Of a DNA stretch of 64,000 nucleotides, positions 24,408-34,483 are shown piece by piece (positions within the stretch are counted from its first letter, which is position 1; the number at the start of each line of letters is the position of its first letter). The stretch covers positions 1 through 64,000 of the forward strand of contig NZ_CAMIIE010000012.1 of the NCBI RefSeq assembly GCF_946222605.1. The letters are read 5' to 3'. The notes beneath the pieces were generated by a model. That model was not told the DNA's origin and searched no databases. It was given only the letters and a program-made list of their open reading frames with translations. Both the position numbers and the translations under genes were made by a program. Source of the DNA: an uncultured Acidocella sp. (lineage in GTDB: Bacteria > Pseudomonadota > Alphaproteobacteria > Acetobacterales > Acetobacteraceae).

Positions 24408-26141
24408 TTATTCACCGGAAACCTCGCGCCGCTTGCGGTCCAGCTCCTCATTATAGCGGCGTAACGCATATTGCTCGGTCAGCAGCCCCAGCACCTTGCG
24501 GCTCTCACCGCCATCGAGCACCGCCAGCGCATCCGCCTCCGCGGCCTCGAACAGCGCCAGCGCCTCCTTCACATTCATTCCGGGCCGCAGGAAATAGTCC
24601 TGAAGATGCAGAATATCGGCAATCTGCCGCCCCTCCCCTGTCACCGACGCCGCCTCCGCCGGATAGGCGATGCCCGCATAGCGCCCGTCCGAATCCACCA
24701 CCACCACGCGTTGCGTGGTGCCCAGCGGCACTTCCTGGCGGAACACCGCCAGGCTGGTCTGTGGGCGGGCCGTGATCTGCACCGGGCGCATCATCCGGCC
24801 GACGGTGAGCGTATGAATCCAGCCGACATCCACGGCGGAGCGGATCTGCTCGCCGCGCAAATGGAAGCGCCAAGTGGCGAAGGAGTAGCCAAACAGCCGG
24901 CGCACGGTGATGGTGGCGACGATCGAGGCGCCCAGCACCGCCATCGTCACGTTGAAATTCTGCGTGCTCTCCAGCGCCAGAAAGGTCATCGTCATTGGCC
25001 CGCCGATGATGGCGGCGGCCATGCCGCTCATCCCCACCACGGCGTAGAGGCCGCTGGGCATCGGGTGGATGAAGGGCACCAGCAGGACGATGCCGGCGAA
25101 GACCTTGCCGAACAAAGCCCCCAGAAACAGCGAGGCGAAAAACAGACCGCCACGGAAGCCGGCGCCGATCGAGAAGGCGGAGGCGATGGCCTTGGCCAGG
25201 AAAAACCCCGCAACCAGAAGAAACGGAAAGCTCACATCTATATAAGCATGCAACGCGGAGTGGCCGGAGGAGAGCGCCTTGGGCGTCAGGCAGCCCAGCA
25301 GCCCCACCAGCGCGCCGCCCAGCATCGGCCGCAGCCAGGTCGGGATGCGGCTGCGGCGAAACGCGGTTTCGATCAGCGTGACCCCGCGCATGATGACAAT
25401 CCCCGCCATGCCGCAGGCAATCCCCTCGATCAGGATGACGCCGTAAATATCGTTGGGTACCGTCGCCGGCAGCGTCACCACCAAAGGCGGCGAGGAAAAG
25501 CCCAGAATCTGCACGGTCAGCGTGCCCAGCAGCGCGGCGATGACGACAAAAGGCAGTGTCACCACCGAATAGATGCCGATGATCAGCTCGATGCCGTAAA
25601 ACGCCCCGCAGAGCGGCGCGTTGAACGCCCCGGCGATGGCGGCGGCCGCCCCGCAGCCCACCAGCGTGCGCAGATCGTTCCGGCGCAGCCGGAACTGCTT
25701 GCCGAACCAGGAGGCCATGCCGGCGCCCAGCTGCGCATAGCCGGCCTCCATGCCCACCGAGGCGCCGACGCCGTTGGACCAGACCGTCTGCGCCGCGACG
25801 ATCAGCGAGTCAGTCAACGACATCCGCCCGCCATAGAGCGCGTTGGCCTCGATCGGATCGACGATCGGCTTCGGCCGGAAGCGCGCCAGCCCCCAGAGCA
25901 CCACGCCCAGGACGAAGCCGCCCAGCATCGGCACGCCAAAAGCGCGCAGCGGGTCCAGATTCGGCGTTTCAGACAATTCATGGCCGGGCGCCAGGGCGAA
26001 GAGATTCTGGTGCATCAGGAACGAGATCTCGTTCATCAGCGCCACCCCAAATCCCGCCAGAATCCCCACCCCGGCCGCCAGCAGGACGAGCCAGACCTCA
26101 TCCACCCGCACCAAAGCGCGCAGCAGACGCGGAACCTGCAT
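24408..26141 (-). CDS. ClC-family chloride channel/antiporter with C-terminal CBS domains
   Basis: 577 aa from the ATG at 26141 (MQVPRLLRALVRVDEVWL). A longer in-frame reading runs through the antisense of rsmA and is not real. About 420 residues form the ClC membrane domain: GVGASVGMEAGYAQ holds the gating glutamate position, and GAGFRGGLFFASLFLGALFG matches the GxFxP selectivity region in a divergent form. About 130 residues of paired CBS domains follow (VGRMMRPVQI; YFLRPGMNVKEALALFEAAEADALAVLD). It likely exchanges chloride for protons or conducts anions. A DnaA-box-like TTATCCACA lies upstream. Confidence 0.92.
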   Translation of the reverse strand: MQVPRLLRALVRVDEVWLVLLAAGVGILAGFGVALMNEISFLMHQNLFALAPGHELSETPNLDPLRAFGVPMLGGFVLGVVLWGLARFRPKPIVDPIEANALYGGRMSLTDSLIVAAQTVWSNGVGASVGMEAGYAQLGAGMASWFGKQFRLRRNDLRTLVGCGAAAAIAGAFNAPLCGAFYGIELIIGIYSVVTLPFVVIAALLGTLTVQILGFSSPPLVVTLPATVPNDIYGVILIEGIACGMAGIVIMRGVTLIETAFRRSRIPTWLRPMLGGALVGLLGCLTPKALSSGHSALHAYIDVSFPFLLVAGFFLAKAIASAFSIGAGFRGGLFFASLFLGALFGKVFAGIVLLVPFIHPMPSGLYAVVGMSGMAAAIIGGPMTMTFLALESTQNFNVTMAVLGASIVATITVRRLFGYSFATWRFHLRGEQIRSAVDVGWIHTLTVGRMMRPVQITARPQTSLAVFRQEVPLGTTQRVVVVDSDGRYAGIAYPAEAASVTGEGRQIADILHLQDYFLRPGMNVKEALALFEAAEADALAVLDGGESRKVLGLLTEQYALRRYNEELDRKRREVSGE

Positions 26142-26213
26142 GAACCCTGCCTTCTCGTCCGGCTTATCCACAGCTCCCTGTTGCCATGGCGCGGCGTGGG
26201 GTAACAAGCCGCC

Positions 26214-27050
26214 ATGGCTAAAATATCTCTCCCCTCCCTGGCGGACACCATCCGTGCTTTCGATCTGCGGGCCGACAAATCGCTCGGCCAGCATTTTCTG
26301 CTGGACCCGGCCCTGCTCTCGCGCATCGCCGGCGCGGCGGGGTCGCTGAAAGGGGTGAATGTCATCGAGATCGGCCCGGGCCCGGGCGGGTTGACGCGCG
26401 CATTGCTGGAGAGCGAGGCGGCGCATGTCACCGCCATCGAGTTCGATCCGCGGGCGGTGGCCGCCATCACCCAGCTCGCCGGCACCACGGAGCGGCTCAG
26501 CATTATCGAGGCGGATGCGATGCGGGCGGATCTGGCGGCTCTGGTGCCCGCCCCGCGCGCCATCGTCGCCAACCTGCCCTATAATATCGGCACGCTGCTG
26601 CTGGTGAACTGGCTGCAGACCGCGGCGGATTTCCAGTCGATGACGCTGATGTTCCAGCAGGAAGTGGCGGCGCGAGTTTGCGCCCAGCCCAATAGCAGCG
26701 CCTATGGCCGGGTTTCGGTGCTGGCGCAGTGGCTCTGCGATGTGACGATGCTGATGCGCATTCCCGCCGGGGCCTTCGCGCCGCCGCCGAAGGTGGAATC
26801 GGCGCTGATCCGGCTGGTGCCGAAGGCTGCACAGCCGACGAAAGCGGAGCTGAAGCTGATGGAGCGCCTCACCGCCGCCGCCTTCGGGCAGCGGCGCAAG
26901 ATGCTGCGCGGGGCGCTGAAGCCGCTGGGCGGCGAGGCGCTGTGTGAAGCGGCCGGGATCGACGCGGCGCGGCGCGCGGAAACGCTGAGCGTGGCGGAGT
27001 TCGTGACGCTGATGCGGGCTTTGGAAGCCCGCGAGGGCCAAAAGTCCTAA
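26214..27050 (+). CDS. rsmA: 16S rRNA (adenine1518-N6/adenine1519-N6) dimethyltransferase
   Basis: 278 aa. KSLGQHFLLDPALLSRIA is the RsmA/KsgA N-terminus, IEIGPGPGGLTRALL the SAM loop, and NLPYNIGTLLL the target-base motif. PAGAFAPPPKVESALI is also characteristic. It dimethylates two adenines in the 16S 3' end during small-subunit maturation. In many proteobacteria rsmA follows surA-pdxA; here it is 28 kb away from surA and stands alone, divergent from the ClC gene. The TAA stop is part of a repeat arm. Confidence 0.96.
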   Translation: MAKISLPSLADTIRAFDLRADKSLGQHFLLDPALLSRIAGAAGSLKGVNVIEIGPGPGGLTRALLESEAAHVTAIEFDPRAVAAITQLAGTTERLSIIEADAMRADLAALVPAPRAIVANLPYNIGTLLLVNWLQTAADFQSMTLMFQQEVAARVCAQPNSSAYGRVSVLAQWLCDVTMLMRIPAGAFAPPPKVESALIRLVPKAAQPTKAELKLMERLTAAAFGQRRKMLRGALKPLGGEALCEAAGIDAARRAETLSVAEFVTLMRALEAREGQKS

Positions 27051-27180
27051 ATGTTTTTGGTGCAGCTTTTTTCAAAAAGCTGCGAAAAACGCCGGGGCGT
27101 TGGCAACGCTGTCATCAAAGCCCCAAACATTTCCGCCCCTTTTTTGAAAAAAAGGGGCGGCCCCAAAAAACTTTTGTAAT
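27048..27180. repeat. Three-hairpin repeat cassette, copy C
   Basis: Left arm TAAATGTTTTTGG, hairpin 1 GCAGCTTTTT/AAAAAGCTGC (27062-27083), a decayed hairpin 2 (GGGGC...GCCCC around 27094-27124), hairpin 3 GCCCCTTTTTT/AAAAAAGGGGC (27135-27158) and right arm CCCCAAAAAACTTTT (27161 on). The left arm provides the rsmA stop. It lies between the convergent rsmA and htpG genes. Confidence 0.85.
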
Positions 27181-27191
27181 TTATGTGTTTT

Positions 27192-28976
27192 TCAGGGGGC
27201 CAGCGCCGCCGCCACCTGACGCACGAACGCCGCCGGGTCCTCCGGCAAATCGCCATCCTGCAGCTTGGCCAGATTCAGCAGCAGGCGCGCCGCCTCGCTC
27301 ACATCCTCCTTCGCCGCCAGCGCCTCCACCAGCTTATGGCCCGGATTGATTTCCAGCTTCGGCGGCAGCCCGCAGGTCGGCCGGCCGGCGCGCTTGAGCA
27401 GGCGTTGCATCGCCAGATCCGGCCCCGCCTGCGCCGCCACCAGCATCGCCGGGCTGTCCTTCAGCCGCGAAGAGGCCGACACATCAGACACTTCCGACCC
27501 CAGCGCCTCTTTCAGCTTGGCGCAGAGCGCGGTGATCGCCTCCGGCGCCTCCGCCGCCTCGAACAGCGAGCCTGCCTGGGAGACGGAAACCAGCTTCTTG
27601 TCCTTGAAGCTGCCCAGCCGCCCCGGCCAGAACGCGTCGATCGCATCGCCCAGCAGCAGCACCTCATAGCCCTTCTCGGCAAAGCCCTCGAGCTGCGGCG
27701 AGGTCTTCAGATGCGCGGCGTCCCCGGCGAGATAATAAATATCGCTCTGCCCCTCCGGCATGCGCTCAATATACCCATCCAAGGTCGTCGCCTCCTCCTT
27801 GCTGGACGCAAAGCGCAGCAGCGCGGCGATCTCGGCGGCATGGCCGGTATCCTCGTAAATCCCCTCCTTCAGCACCGCGCCGAAATTCTCCAGGAAGGGT
27901 TTGAAAGCCGCCTCGTCCTTGGCCTTGTTTTTCAGCTCGGTCATCACCCGGTTGAGCAGCGCCTTGCGGATCTTCTCCAGCACCGGCGTCGCCTGCAGAA
28001 TCTCACGCGAGACATTCAGCGGCAGATCCTCGGTATCCACCACGCCGACGACGAAATTCAGCCAGTTCGGCAGCAGCTTCGCCTCATCGGTGATGAACAT
28101 ACGCTTCACATGCAGGCGCAGCCGGCTCTCCTTGGTCTCCTCCACCGGCATGAACGGCTTGGAGGAGGGGATGAACAGCAAAGCGGTAAACTCCACCGCC
28201 CCCTCGGCGCGCCAATGGATGGTGGCGAAGGGCTCATCCCAGCCCTGGCCGACATGGCGGTAGAATTCGGTATATTCCTCCGGGGTGATCTCGGAACGGC
28301 TCTTGCGCCACAGCGCCTGGCCGGAGGTGGCGGCCTCGAACGCGCCGTTTTCCTCGACCTCCACCGGCAGGGTGATATGGTCGGCCCATTTATTGATGAC
28401 CGTCTTCAGCCGGATCGGTTCCAGATATTCCTCCGCATCCGGCTTCAGATGCAGCAGGATGGTGGTGCCCGGCGCGCCGCGCTCGGCGGGTTTCAGCGTA
28501 TATTGCCCCTGCCCGTCGGACATCCATTCCCAGGCCTCATCGGTGCCGGCCTTGCGCGAGATCACCTCCACCTTCTCCGCCACCATGAAGGCGGAATAGA
28601 AGCCCACCCCGAACTGGCCGATCAGGCTCGGCCGCTCTTCCGGCTTGGCCGAGGCCAGCTGCGCGGCGAAGCCGGCGGTGCCGGATTTGGCGATGGTGCC
28701 GAGATTCTCCGCCAGCTCCTCCTTGGCCATGCCGATGCCGCTATCCTCGATGCGCAGCGTCCGCGCCCCCTTATCGGCGGAAATGCGGATGGCGGCATTC
28801 TCCGGCAGCGCCAGCTTTTCATCCGAAAGGGCGAGGAAGCGGCGCTTATCCGTGGCGTCGGCGGCATTCGCCACCAGCTCGCGCAGGAAAATCTCCCGGT
28901 CGGAATAAAGGGAATGCACCACCAGATCGAGCAGCCGGCCCACTTCGGTGCCGAAATTCCGTGTCTCTTCGCTCAT
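27192..28976 (-). CDS. htpG: Chaperone HtpG (bacterial Hsp90)
   Basis: 594 aa with AGGAGG before the ATG. The N-terminal GHKL ATPase has ELVANAADATDKRRF, EDSGIGMAKEEL, GTIAKSGT and QFGVGFYSAFMVA, the canonical Hsp90 ATP-binding blocks. The middle segment SREILQATPVLEKIRKALLNRV is also typical. Somewhat shorter than E. coli HtpG (624 aa), within family range. It folds or holds client proteins in the cytoplasm, especially under heat stress. No heat-shock promoter or CIRCE element was recognised. Confidence 0.97.
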   Translation of the reverse strand: MSEETRNFGTEVGRLLDLVVHSLYSDREIFLRELVANAADATDKRRFLALSDEKLALPENAAIRISADKGARTLRIEDSGIGMAKEELAENLGTIAKSGTAGFAAQLASAKPEERPSLIGQFGVGFYSAFMVAEKVEVISRKAGTDEAWEWMSDGQGQYTLKPAERGAPGTTILLHLKPDAEEYLEPIRLKTVINKWADHITLPVEVEENGAFEAATSGQALWRKSRSEITPEEYTEFYRHVGQGWDEPFATIHWRAEGAVEFTALLFIPSSKPFMPVEETKESRLRLHVKRMFITDEAKLLPNWLNFVVGVVDTEDLPLNVSREILQATPVLEKIRKALLNRVMTELKNKAKDEAAFKPFLENFGAVLKEGIYEDTGHAAEIAALLRFASSKEEATTLDGYIERMPEGQSDIYYLAGDAAHLKTSPQLEGFAEKGYEVLLLGDAIDAFWPGRLGSFKDKKLVSVSQAGSLFEAAEAPEAITALCAKLKEALGSEVSDVSASSRLKDSPAMLVAAQAGPDLAMQRLLKRAGRPTCGLPPKLEINPGHKLVEALAAKEDVSEAARLLLNLAKLQDGDLPEDPAAFVRQVAAALAP

Positions 28977-29107
28977 GCGACCCTCCTGTATTCAAACGAT
29001 TTCAGCCCGGGGATGTAATGCTCCTGGCGCGCGCGGCCAAGAGGGTTGAGATTGGCAGCACCGCCACCAGCTTGGTAAGACGCCCATCATCCATAGCGGA
29101 GCGAGAC

Positions 29108-29572
29108 ATGCCGGCCACTGCCTCTTTCGTGCGTTTGCCACGGGAAAATCTGCGCGACCTGACCGATGCCGCCAACGGGGACGACCCGCAGGGCCTGGCC
29201 GATTATCTGGCCGCCACCGGCACATCGGTCGTCGAATTCGAGGAGGATGGGGATATCTTCTCCGTCCTGGTCCCGGTTCTGGCCGATGATTACGATATCG
29301 ACCTGGAGACCAGCGAGAATTCCATCGTCGCCGACCTGGCGGAGGCGACGGATGCGCTGGTGATCATCCTCACCAAGGAGGATCAGAGCAAATATATGGA
29401 GCTGCTGGACCCCGAGGGTTTTTCGGTCGAGGAGCTGCAGGACGCCTATGAGGATTTCACCGATGAGGACGAAAAAGGCGCCGGCCAGGCCATGCTGGCC
29501 GGCATCGGCGCCTTGTATCAGGCCTTGCAGGAGGTGGATGCCGACCACGTGGTGATCGTCACGGTCTCCTGA
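29108..29572 (+). CDS. Acidic protein of unknown function
   Basis: 154 aa from the ATG at 29108 with GGAGCGAG upstream. Very rich in Asp and Glu (VEFEEDGDIFSVLVPVLADDYDIDLETSENS; YEDFTDEDEKG), so strongly negatively charged; probably soluble and helical/beta mixed, with a C-terminal TVS. I do not recognise a domain. It is divergent from htpG, with a 131-bp gap that presumably holds both promoters, and is followed by a hairpin. Confidence 0.65.
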   Translation: MPATASFVRLPRENLRDLTDAANGDDPQGLADYLAATGTSVVEFEEDGDIFSVLVPVLADDYDIDLETSENSIVADLAEATDALVIILTKEDQSKYMELLDPEGFSVEELQDAYEDFTDEDEKGAGQAMLAGIGALYQALQEVDADHVVIVTVS

Positions 29573-29584
29573 ATGAGGCGAAAC

Positions 29585-29612
29585 GCTGGTCTCTCCGCGA
29601 AGAGAGACCAGC
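29585..29612. terminator. Hairpin between convergent genes
   Basis: GCTGGTCTCTC pairs with GAGAGACCAGC around CGCGAA. It is 12 bp after the acidic-protein stop and 7 bp from the stop of the first glycine-zipper lipoprotein. No T-tract is seen, so termination strength is uncertain. Confidence 0.55.
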
Positions 29613-29619
29613 GCCCGGA

Positions 29620-29856
29620 TCAGTTGCCCAGGTTCAGCTGGCGATGGCTGGTCGCGGCACCGGTGACGGCACCGGCCGCACCGCCGATCAACGCCCCGGT
29701 CCCGGGCCCCAGGCCCGTCGCGGCGCCGATGATGGCACCACCGCCCGCGCCGATCGCGCCGCCCGTGAGGGCGCGGTGGCCGGGTGAGTAACCGCACCCG
29801 GTCAGCGCGGTCAGGGACGCGGCCAGAAACAGGCCGGCAGAGATTTTGCGAAGCAT
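29620..29856 (-). CDS. Glycine-zipper lipoprotein, copy 1
   Basis: 78 aa from the ATG at 29856 with GGGAG five bases upstream. A lipoprotein signal ends in TALTGCGY, giving Cys20 or so as the lipidated residue. The mature part is a glycine-zipper (GGAIGAGGGAIIGAATG, GTGALIGGAAGAVTGA), the pattern of YMGG/17-kDa-antigen-like outer-membrane lipoproteins. The C-terminus is RQLNLGN. It is a paralogue of the gene immediately upstream (29980), sharing CGYSPG-RAL-GGAIGAG. Function in envelope stability is a guess. Confidence 0.8.
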   Translation of the reverse strand: MLRKISAGLFLAASLTALTGCGYSPGHRALTGGAIGAGGGAIIGAATGLGPGTGALIGGAAGAVTGAATSHRQLNLGN

Positions 29857-29979
29857 TTCCAACTCCCGTGGTTCAGAACATAACAAAACGGATATTTAGT
29901 CCGCCCTCGGAAATTCAACCGGCCGCCGATCGCCTGACGATTCCTTCATGAAACCTTCAGTCACAATCGGCGGACGCCG

Positions 29980-30231
29980 TTAATTCCCGACCAGCGGACG
30001 CCCCAGATTCAGATTATGCGGGCTGATCGCCGCACCGGCGACCGCACCGACACCACCGCCGACCGCCGCGCCAATGCCCGGCCCCACGCCGGTCACGCTG
30101 CCGATGATGGCACCGGCACCCGCGCCGATGGCACCGCCCGAAAGCGCGCGCGATCCAGGCGAATAGCCGCATCCGGCAAGGCTCAAACCCGCCACGGCCA
30201 ACAGGACAACAGGGGTGACTTTGTACGCCAC
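29980..30231 (-). CDS. Glycine-zipper lipoprotein, copy 2
   Basis: 83 aa from a GTG at 30231, chosen because AGGAG is eight bases upstream; an ATG at 30258 would place that site inside the gene. Signal peptide and lipobox (LSLAGCGY), then the same CGYSPG-x-RALSGGAIGAGAGAII glycine zipper as the gene 120 bp downstream, and a similar end (NLNLG). Tandem duplication with divergence is the likely origin. Divergent from mreB with a 178-bp gap. Confidence 0.8.
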   Translation of the reverse strand: MAYKVTPVVLLAVAGLSLAGCGYSPGSRALSGGAIGAGAGAIIGSVTGVGPGIGAAVGGGVGAVAGAAISPHNLNLGRPLVGN

Positions 30232-30409
30232 GTTTACATCTCCTTGATCAATCAGCATTCTGCTCTAAACGATATATTGGGCGCGCAATATGGCGAATGA
30301 AGGGCTTCTTTGAGGCTTGCCCCTTTGCTGTACGGGCTGTAAGGCCAGCGCAATGCAGCGTTTTTGACGGCAGGCGATGTTCCGGCCGGGCTAAGCGGAA
30401 AGGGTTTTG

Positions 30410-31447
<1,038 letters not shown>

Positions 31448-31475
31448 ACCTCCCCAAACATCTGCTCCTCTTCCA

Positions 31476-31505
31476 ACCCCGGACCCAGGTCCGGGGTTTT
31501 TATTT
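31476..31505. terminator. Bidirectional intrinsic terminator, mreB/AsmA
   Basis: ACCCCGGAC/GTCCGGGGT with loop CCAG is followed by T5ATTT. It is 28 bp after the mreB stop, and its T-tract overlaps the TAA stop (31500-31502) of the convergent AsmA gene. Confidence 0.88.
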
Positions 31506-33434
31506 ATGCAGCTTGGCCAGCGTATCCTCGCAGGCATTCTTATCGCCCAGCCCCAGCCGGATCGTCGGCAGGATCGCCAGCGGCGGGAACAGCACCCCCA
31601 GCCCCACCGCGCTGCCCACCCGCGCCGCCAGCGGTCCAGGCGCCGGCATGATGCTCGGATGTTTCAGCGTGCCGCCGATATTGATCGGGGTGGACAGGTT
31701 GCCGATCGAAAAATGCGTCGCCTCCGTCCACATATGCAAATTCAGCGTCTCGGTATCCAGATTGGCCGTGCCCTTGCCGAGAATGTTCGATTCCTTCGTC
31801 GCCACCAGGAAGGCATTGGTGTTCATCTGCCCGTCCTTCAGCGAGACATCCGAAATCAGGCATTCGATCGGCGTCTTGTTCGGCACCCCCAGCGCGGAGA
31901 GGATCGCCGGCCCGGCCTGCAGCCCGACCAGATCCACCAGCAGCGCGCTGACATCGCCGCCATGCTGCAGGAACAAGGAGGCATGGCCATCGCCATGGCC
32001 CAGGATCGCCGCCATCGAATTGCCGGTGCCGGAAATCCAGGCCGAGCCCCCCACCATGCCATTGCCGGCAAAGCCGGTGGTGGAACCGACAATGCGCGAG
32101 AGCTGCAGGCGCCGGAAATCGATATTCGCCTTGGCGTGCAGCACGTTATTCTCCGGCGTCAGATCGATGGCGCTGGCGATGGTGCCGGTCCCCACCGCGA
32201 AATTCAGCGGGTCCAGCGTCACCCGGCCATCCTTGACCACCAGATGCGCCACCAGATCATCCAGCGGCACGCCCTTATTGATGATGTGCTCGCCCTTATA
32301 GCGCAGATCCACATCCACCTCGTTCAGCTTCGGCAGATTGATCGGCGTCGAGGGCAATAGTTTCGCGCTGTCCGCCGCCTTCGCCAGCTTGGCCTTGGTC
32401 GCCGCATCCTGGCCGGGGGTGTTCTTGTTGCCCGGGGTGGCGCCCAGGAAGCCGGCGAGATCGGTCAGATCCACCCGCTTGGAGGTCAGCCGCGCGGTAA
32501 TCTGCCGGCGGGGTTCGCCCGGCGCCTCGGCGATGGTGCCCTCCAGATCCGAGGTGCCGACATGGCCGGTGAAATCCTGCAGCCGGAAGGCCCTGTCCTG
32601 ATACACGGCGGTGCCGGTCAGGCTGAATGGCGGGGTATCGGGAATCGGCACCCCGGTCAGCGCGTAAAGATTGGCCATGTTCTGGCCGGCGAAGGAGAGC
32701 TTCAGATGCGCCCCGGCGAAATGCGCCGGATCGTTCAGCGTGCCCGCCAGCTTCACCATGGTGGTGCCGTTCTGCAGAGTCAGCGCCACTGGATAGGGCG
32801 TCGCCGCATCGCGCAGCGAGAGCAGCGCCCCGCCGGTGAAATCCCCGGTGATCGGCGCATTCGCATAACTGCCCTTGGCCGTCACCACGATCTCGCCGCC
32901 GGTGAACAGCTTGCTGCCGGCGGGCGCCGGGCGGGTTTCGATGGCGAGGTCGAAATCCGCCTTGTAGCTGGGCAGTTTCACGCTGGCCTGGCCGCCATGG
33001 ATCAGCAGCACCCCCAGCTTCGGCGGGTTGCCGGCGCTGGGCGAGGCGGCCAGCTTCAGCGTATAATTGGGCTCGGCGCCATTCTGCCGCAGCGCGATCA
33101 CCGGCTGCTCCAGCGCGATCACCGGCAGCTCCAGCTGCCGATGCCGCAGATAATGCAGCGCCGCCACCTCCACCCGCAGCTCGGGGATCGTCGCCAGCGG
33201 CGGGTCCTCCGCCGGAAACCCCTTCGGGTTGGCGATGGTGATGCCATCGGCGCGGATGATGATGGTCCTGCCCAGCTTCACATGCAGATGCTGAATGCTC
33301 ACCGGCCGGCCGATCTCGGCCGAGGCCCTGGCCTCCACCACCGGAATGAACCAGTCCCAGTTCCAGAAGATGATCAGCAGCAGGATCACAATAAGGATGG
33401 GACAGGTGATCCTGATCCACAGATTTCGCCGCAT
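31500..33434 (-). CDS. AsmA-family protein
   Basis: 644 aa with one N-terminal transmembrane helix (CPILIVILLLIIFWNWDWFIPVVEARASAEIGRPVSIQHL), the AsmA hallmark in which the membrane anchor leads into a lipid-binding beta-groove. The C-terminal region has LPLDDLVAHLVVKDGRVTLDPLNFAVGTG and the typical VVGLQAGPAILSALG-like and GGTLKHPSIMP segments. AsmA-like proteins are thought to carry lipids between membranes or influence outer-membrane assembly. Cytoplasmic tail is short. It is monocistronic. Confidence 0.85.
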   Translation of the reverse strand: MRRNLWIRITCPILIVILLLIIFWNWDWFIPVVEARASAEIGRPVSIQHLHVKLGRTIIIRADGITIANPKGFPAEDPPLATIPELRVEVAALHYLRHRQLELPVIALEQPVIALRQNGAEPNYTLKLAASPSAGNPPKLGVLLIHGGQASVKLPSYKADFDLAIETRPAPAGSKLFTGGEIVVTAKGSYANAPITGDFTGGALLSLRDAATPYPVALTLQNGTTMVKLAGTLNDPAHFAGAHLKLSFAGQNMANLYALTGVPIPDTPPFSLTGTAVYQDRAFRLQDFTGHVGTSDLEGTIAEAPGEPRRQITARLTSKRVDLTDLAGFLGATPGNKNTPGQDAATKAKLAKAADSAKLLPSTPINLPKLNEVDVDLRYKGEHIINKGVPLDDLVAHLVVKDGRVTLDPLNFAVGTGTIASAIDLTPENNVLHAKANIDFRRLQLSRIVGSTTGFAGNGMVGGSAWISGTGNSMAAILGHGDGHASLFLQHGGDVSALLVDLVGLQAGPAILSALGVPNKTPIECLISDVSLKDGQMNTNAFLVATKESNILGKGTANLDTETLNLHMWTEATHFSIGNLSTPINIGGTLKHPSIMPAPGPLAARVGSAVGLGVLFPPLAILPTIRLGLGDKNACEDTLAKLHK

Positions 33435-33492
33435 CCCGCCTCCCCTGGCCCAAAAACTCTAAATAAGCGGCGGCTTGCGCGGCGCAACAGCG

Positions 33493-33600
33493 CGAGAGCG
33501 TATTCCGCTCGGCTTGGCGCGCGGAACACGCTCTCGCTCTTTGTTTGAGCGAGCAACTTTATCCGATCAAACGCTTCCGTTTGATCGGATGTTGCTCTAA
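33493..33600 (-). repeat. Diverged member of the CTAG-ended repeat family
   Basis: Two long stems, GAGAGCGTATTCCGC.../...GCGGAACACGCTCTC and ATCCGATCAAACG/CGTTTGATCGGAT, flank the linker GTTTGAGCGAGCAACTTTAT, which matches GTTTTAGCGAGCAATTTCAT of the 47179 copy. It ends TGTTGCTCTAA against TATTGCTCTAG. Arms have changed nearly completely but stay paired. It lies between the AsmA gene and dapF. Confidence 0.75.
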
Positions 33601-33661
33601 CCATCTTGTCATGACCCCGCACGGATTTGCCCCGTCCGGGGCGAGACGGTAAGGAAGGCGC

Positions 33662-34480
33662 ATGCTCCCGTTCATCAAGATGCATGGCGCCGGCAATGAT
33701 TTCGTCGTGCTGGACGGCCGCGTTACCAAGCCAGGCCTCTCGCCCGAGGCGATCCGCAAGATCGCCGATCGCCGGCGCGGGGTGGGCTGTGACCAGCTGA
33801 TCATCATCGAGCCGGACGGCGGGGGCGCGGACGCCTTCATGCGTATCCTGAATTCAGACGGCAGCGAAAGCGGCGCCTGCGGCAACGCCACGCGCTGCGT
33901 CGCCGCTCTGCTGGCGGAAGAAAGCGGCGCCCGGCACGTCTCCATCCGCACCGCTGGCGGGCTGCTGCAGGCGGAAATCCTCGGCCCCGGCCTGGTCGAG
34001 GTGGATATGGGCCCGCCGCATCTGGAGTGGGGCGATGTGCCGCTGGCCAGCCCCGCCGACACGCTGCATCTGCCCCTCGCCCTCGGCCCGGTCTCCGACC
34101 CCGCCGCCTGCTCGATGGGCAACCCCCACGCCACCTTCTTCATCGAGGATTTCGCGCATCTGCCGATCGAGACCATCGGCCCGATGCTGGAGAAGAACCG
34201 CATCTTCCCCGAGCGCGCCAATATCGGCTTCGCCAGGATCGAGAGCCCCTCGCGCATCCGGCTGCGTGTGTGGGAGCGCGGGGCGGGGCTCACCCTGGCC
34301 TGCGGGTCCGGCGCCTGCGCCACCTTAGTCAACGCGCATCGCCGGGGGCTGACCGGCCGCCAGGCGGTGGTGGAGATGGATGGCGGCGAGCTGTTGATCA
34401 CCTGGACCGAGGCCGGCCATGTGCTGATGCGCGGCCCCGCCGTGACCGCCTTTGCCGGTGAAATTCCCGAAAGTCTCTAA
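33662..34480 (+). CDS. dapF: Diaminopimelate epimerase
   Basis: 272 aa with AAGGAAGG before the ATG. MLPFIKMHGAGNDFVVLDGR is the family start. The two catalytic cysteines lie in SGACGNATRC and CGSGACA. It converts LL- to meso-diaminopimelate for lysine and peptidoglycan. ftsY follows after three bases. In other alphaproteobacteria a miaB/mtaB-like gene often sits between the two; it is not here. Confidence 0.97.
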   Translation: MLPFIKMHGAGNDFVVLDGRVTKPGLSPEAIRKIADRRRGVGCDQLIIIEPDGGGADAFMRILNSDGSESGACGNATRCVAALLAEESGARHVSIRTAGGLLQAEILGPGLVEVDMGPPHLEWGDVPLASPADTLHLPLALGPVSDPAACSMGNPHATFFIEDFAHLPIETIGPMLEKNRIFPERANIGFARIESPSRIRLRVWERGAGLTLACGSGACATLVNAHRRGLTGRQAVVEMDGGELLITWTEAGHVLMRGPAVTAFAGEIPESL

Positions 34481-34483
34481 GCC

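Noticed and set aside
26164..26172. DnaA box (TTATCCACA), with a weaker match TTATCAACA at 21545
   Set aside because: Single boxes without a cluster, an AT-rich unwinding region or neighbouring dnaA do not make an origin.
26142..27041. 300-residue N-terminal extension of the ClC protein
   Set aside because: It is antisense to rsmA, has Arg/Gln/His-rich shadow composition, and the ClC family begins at about the ATG at 26141.
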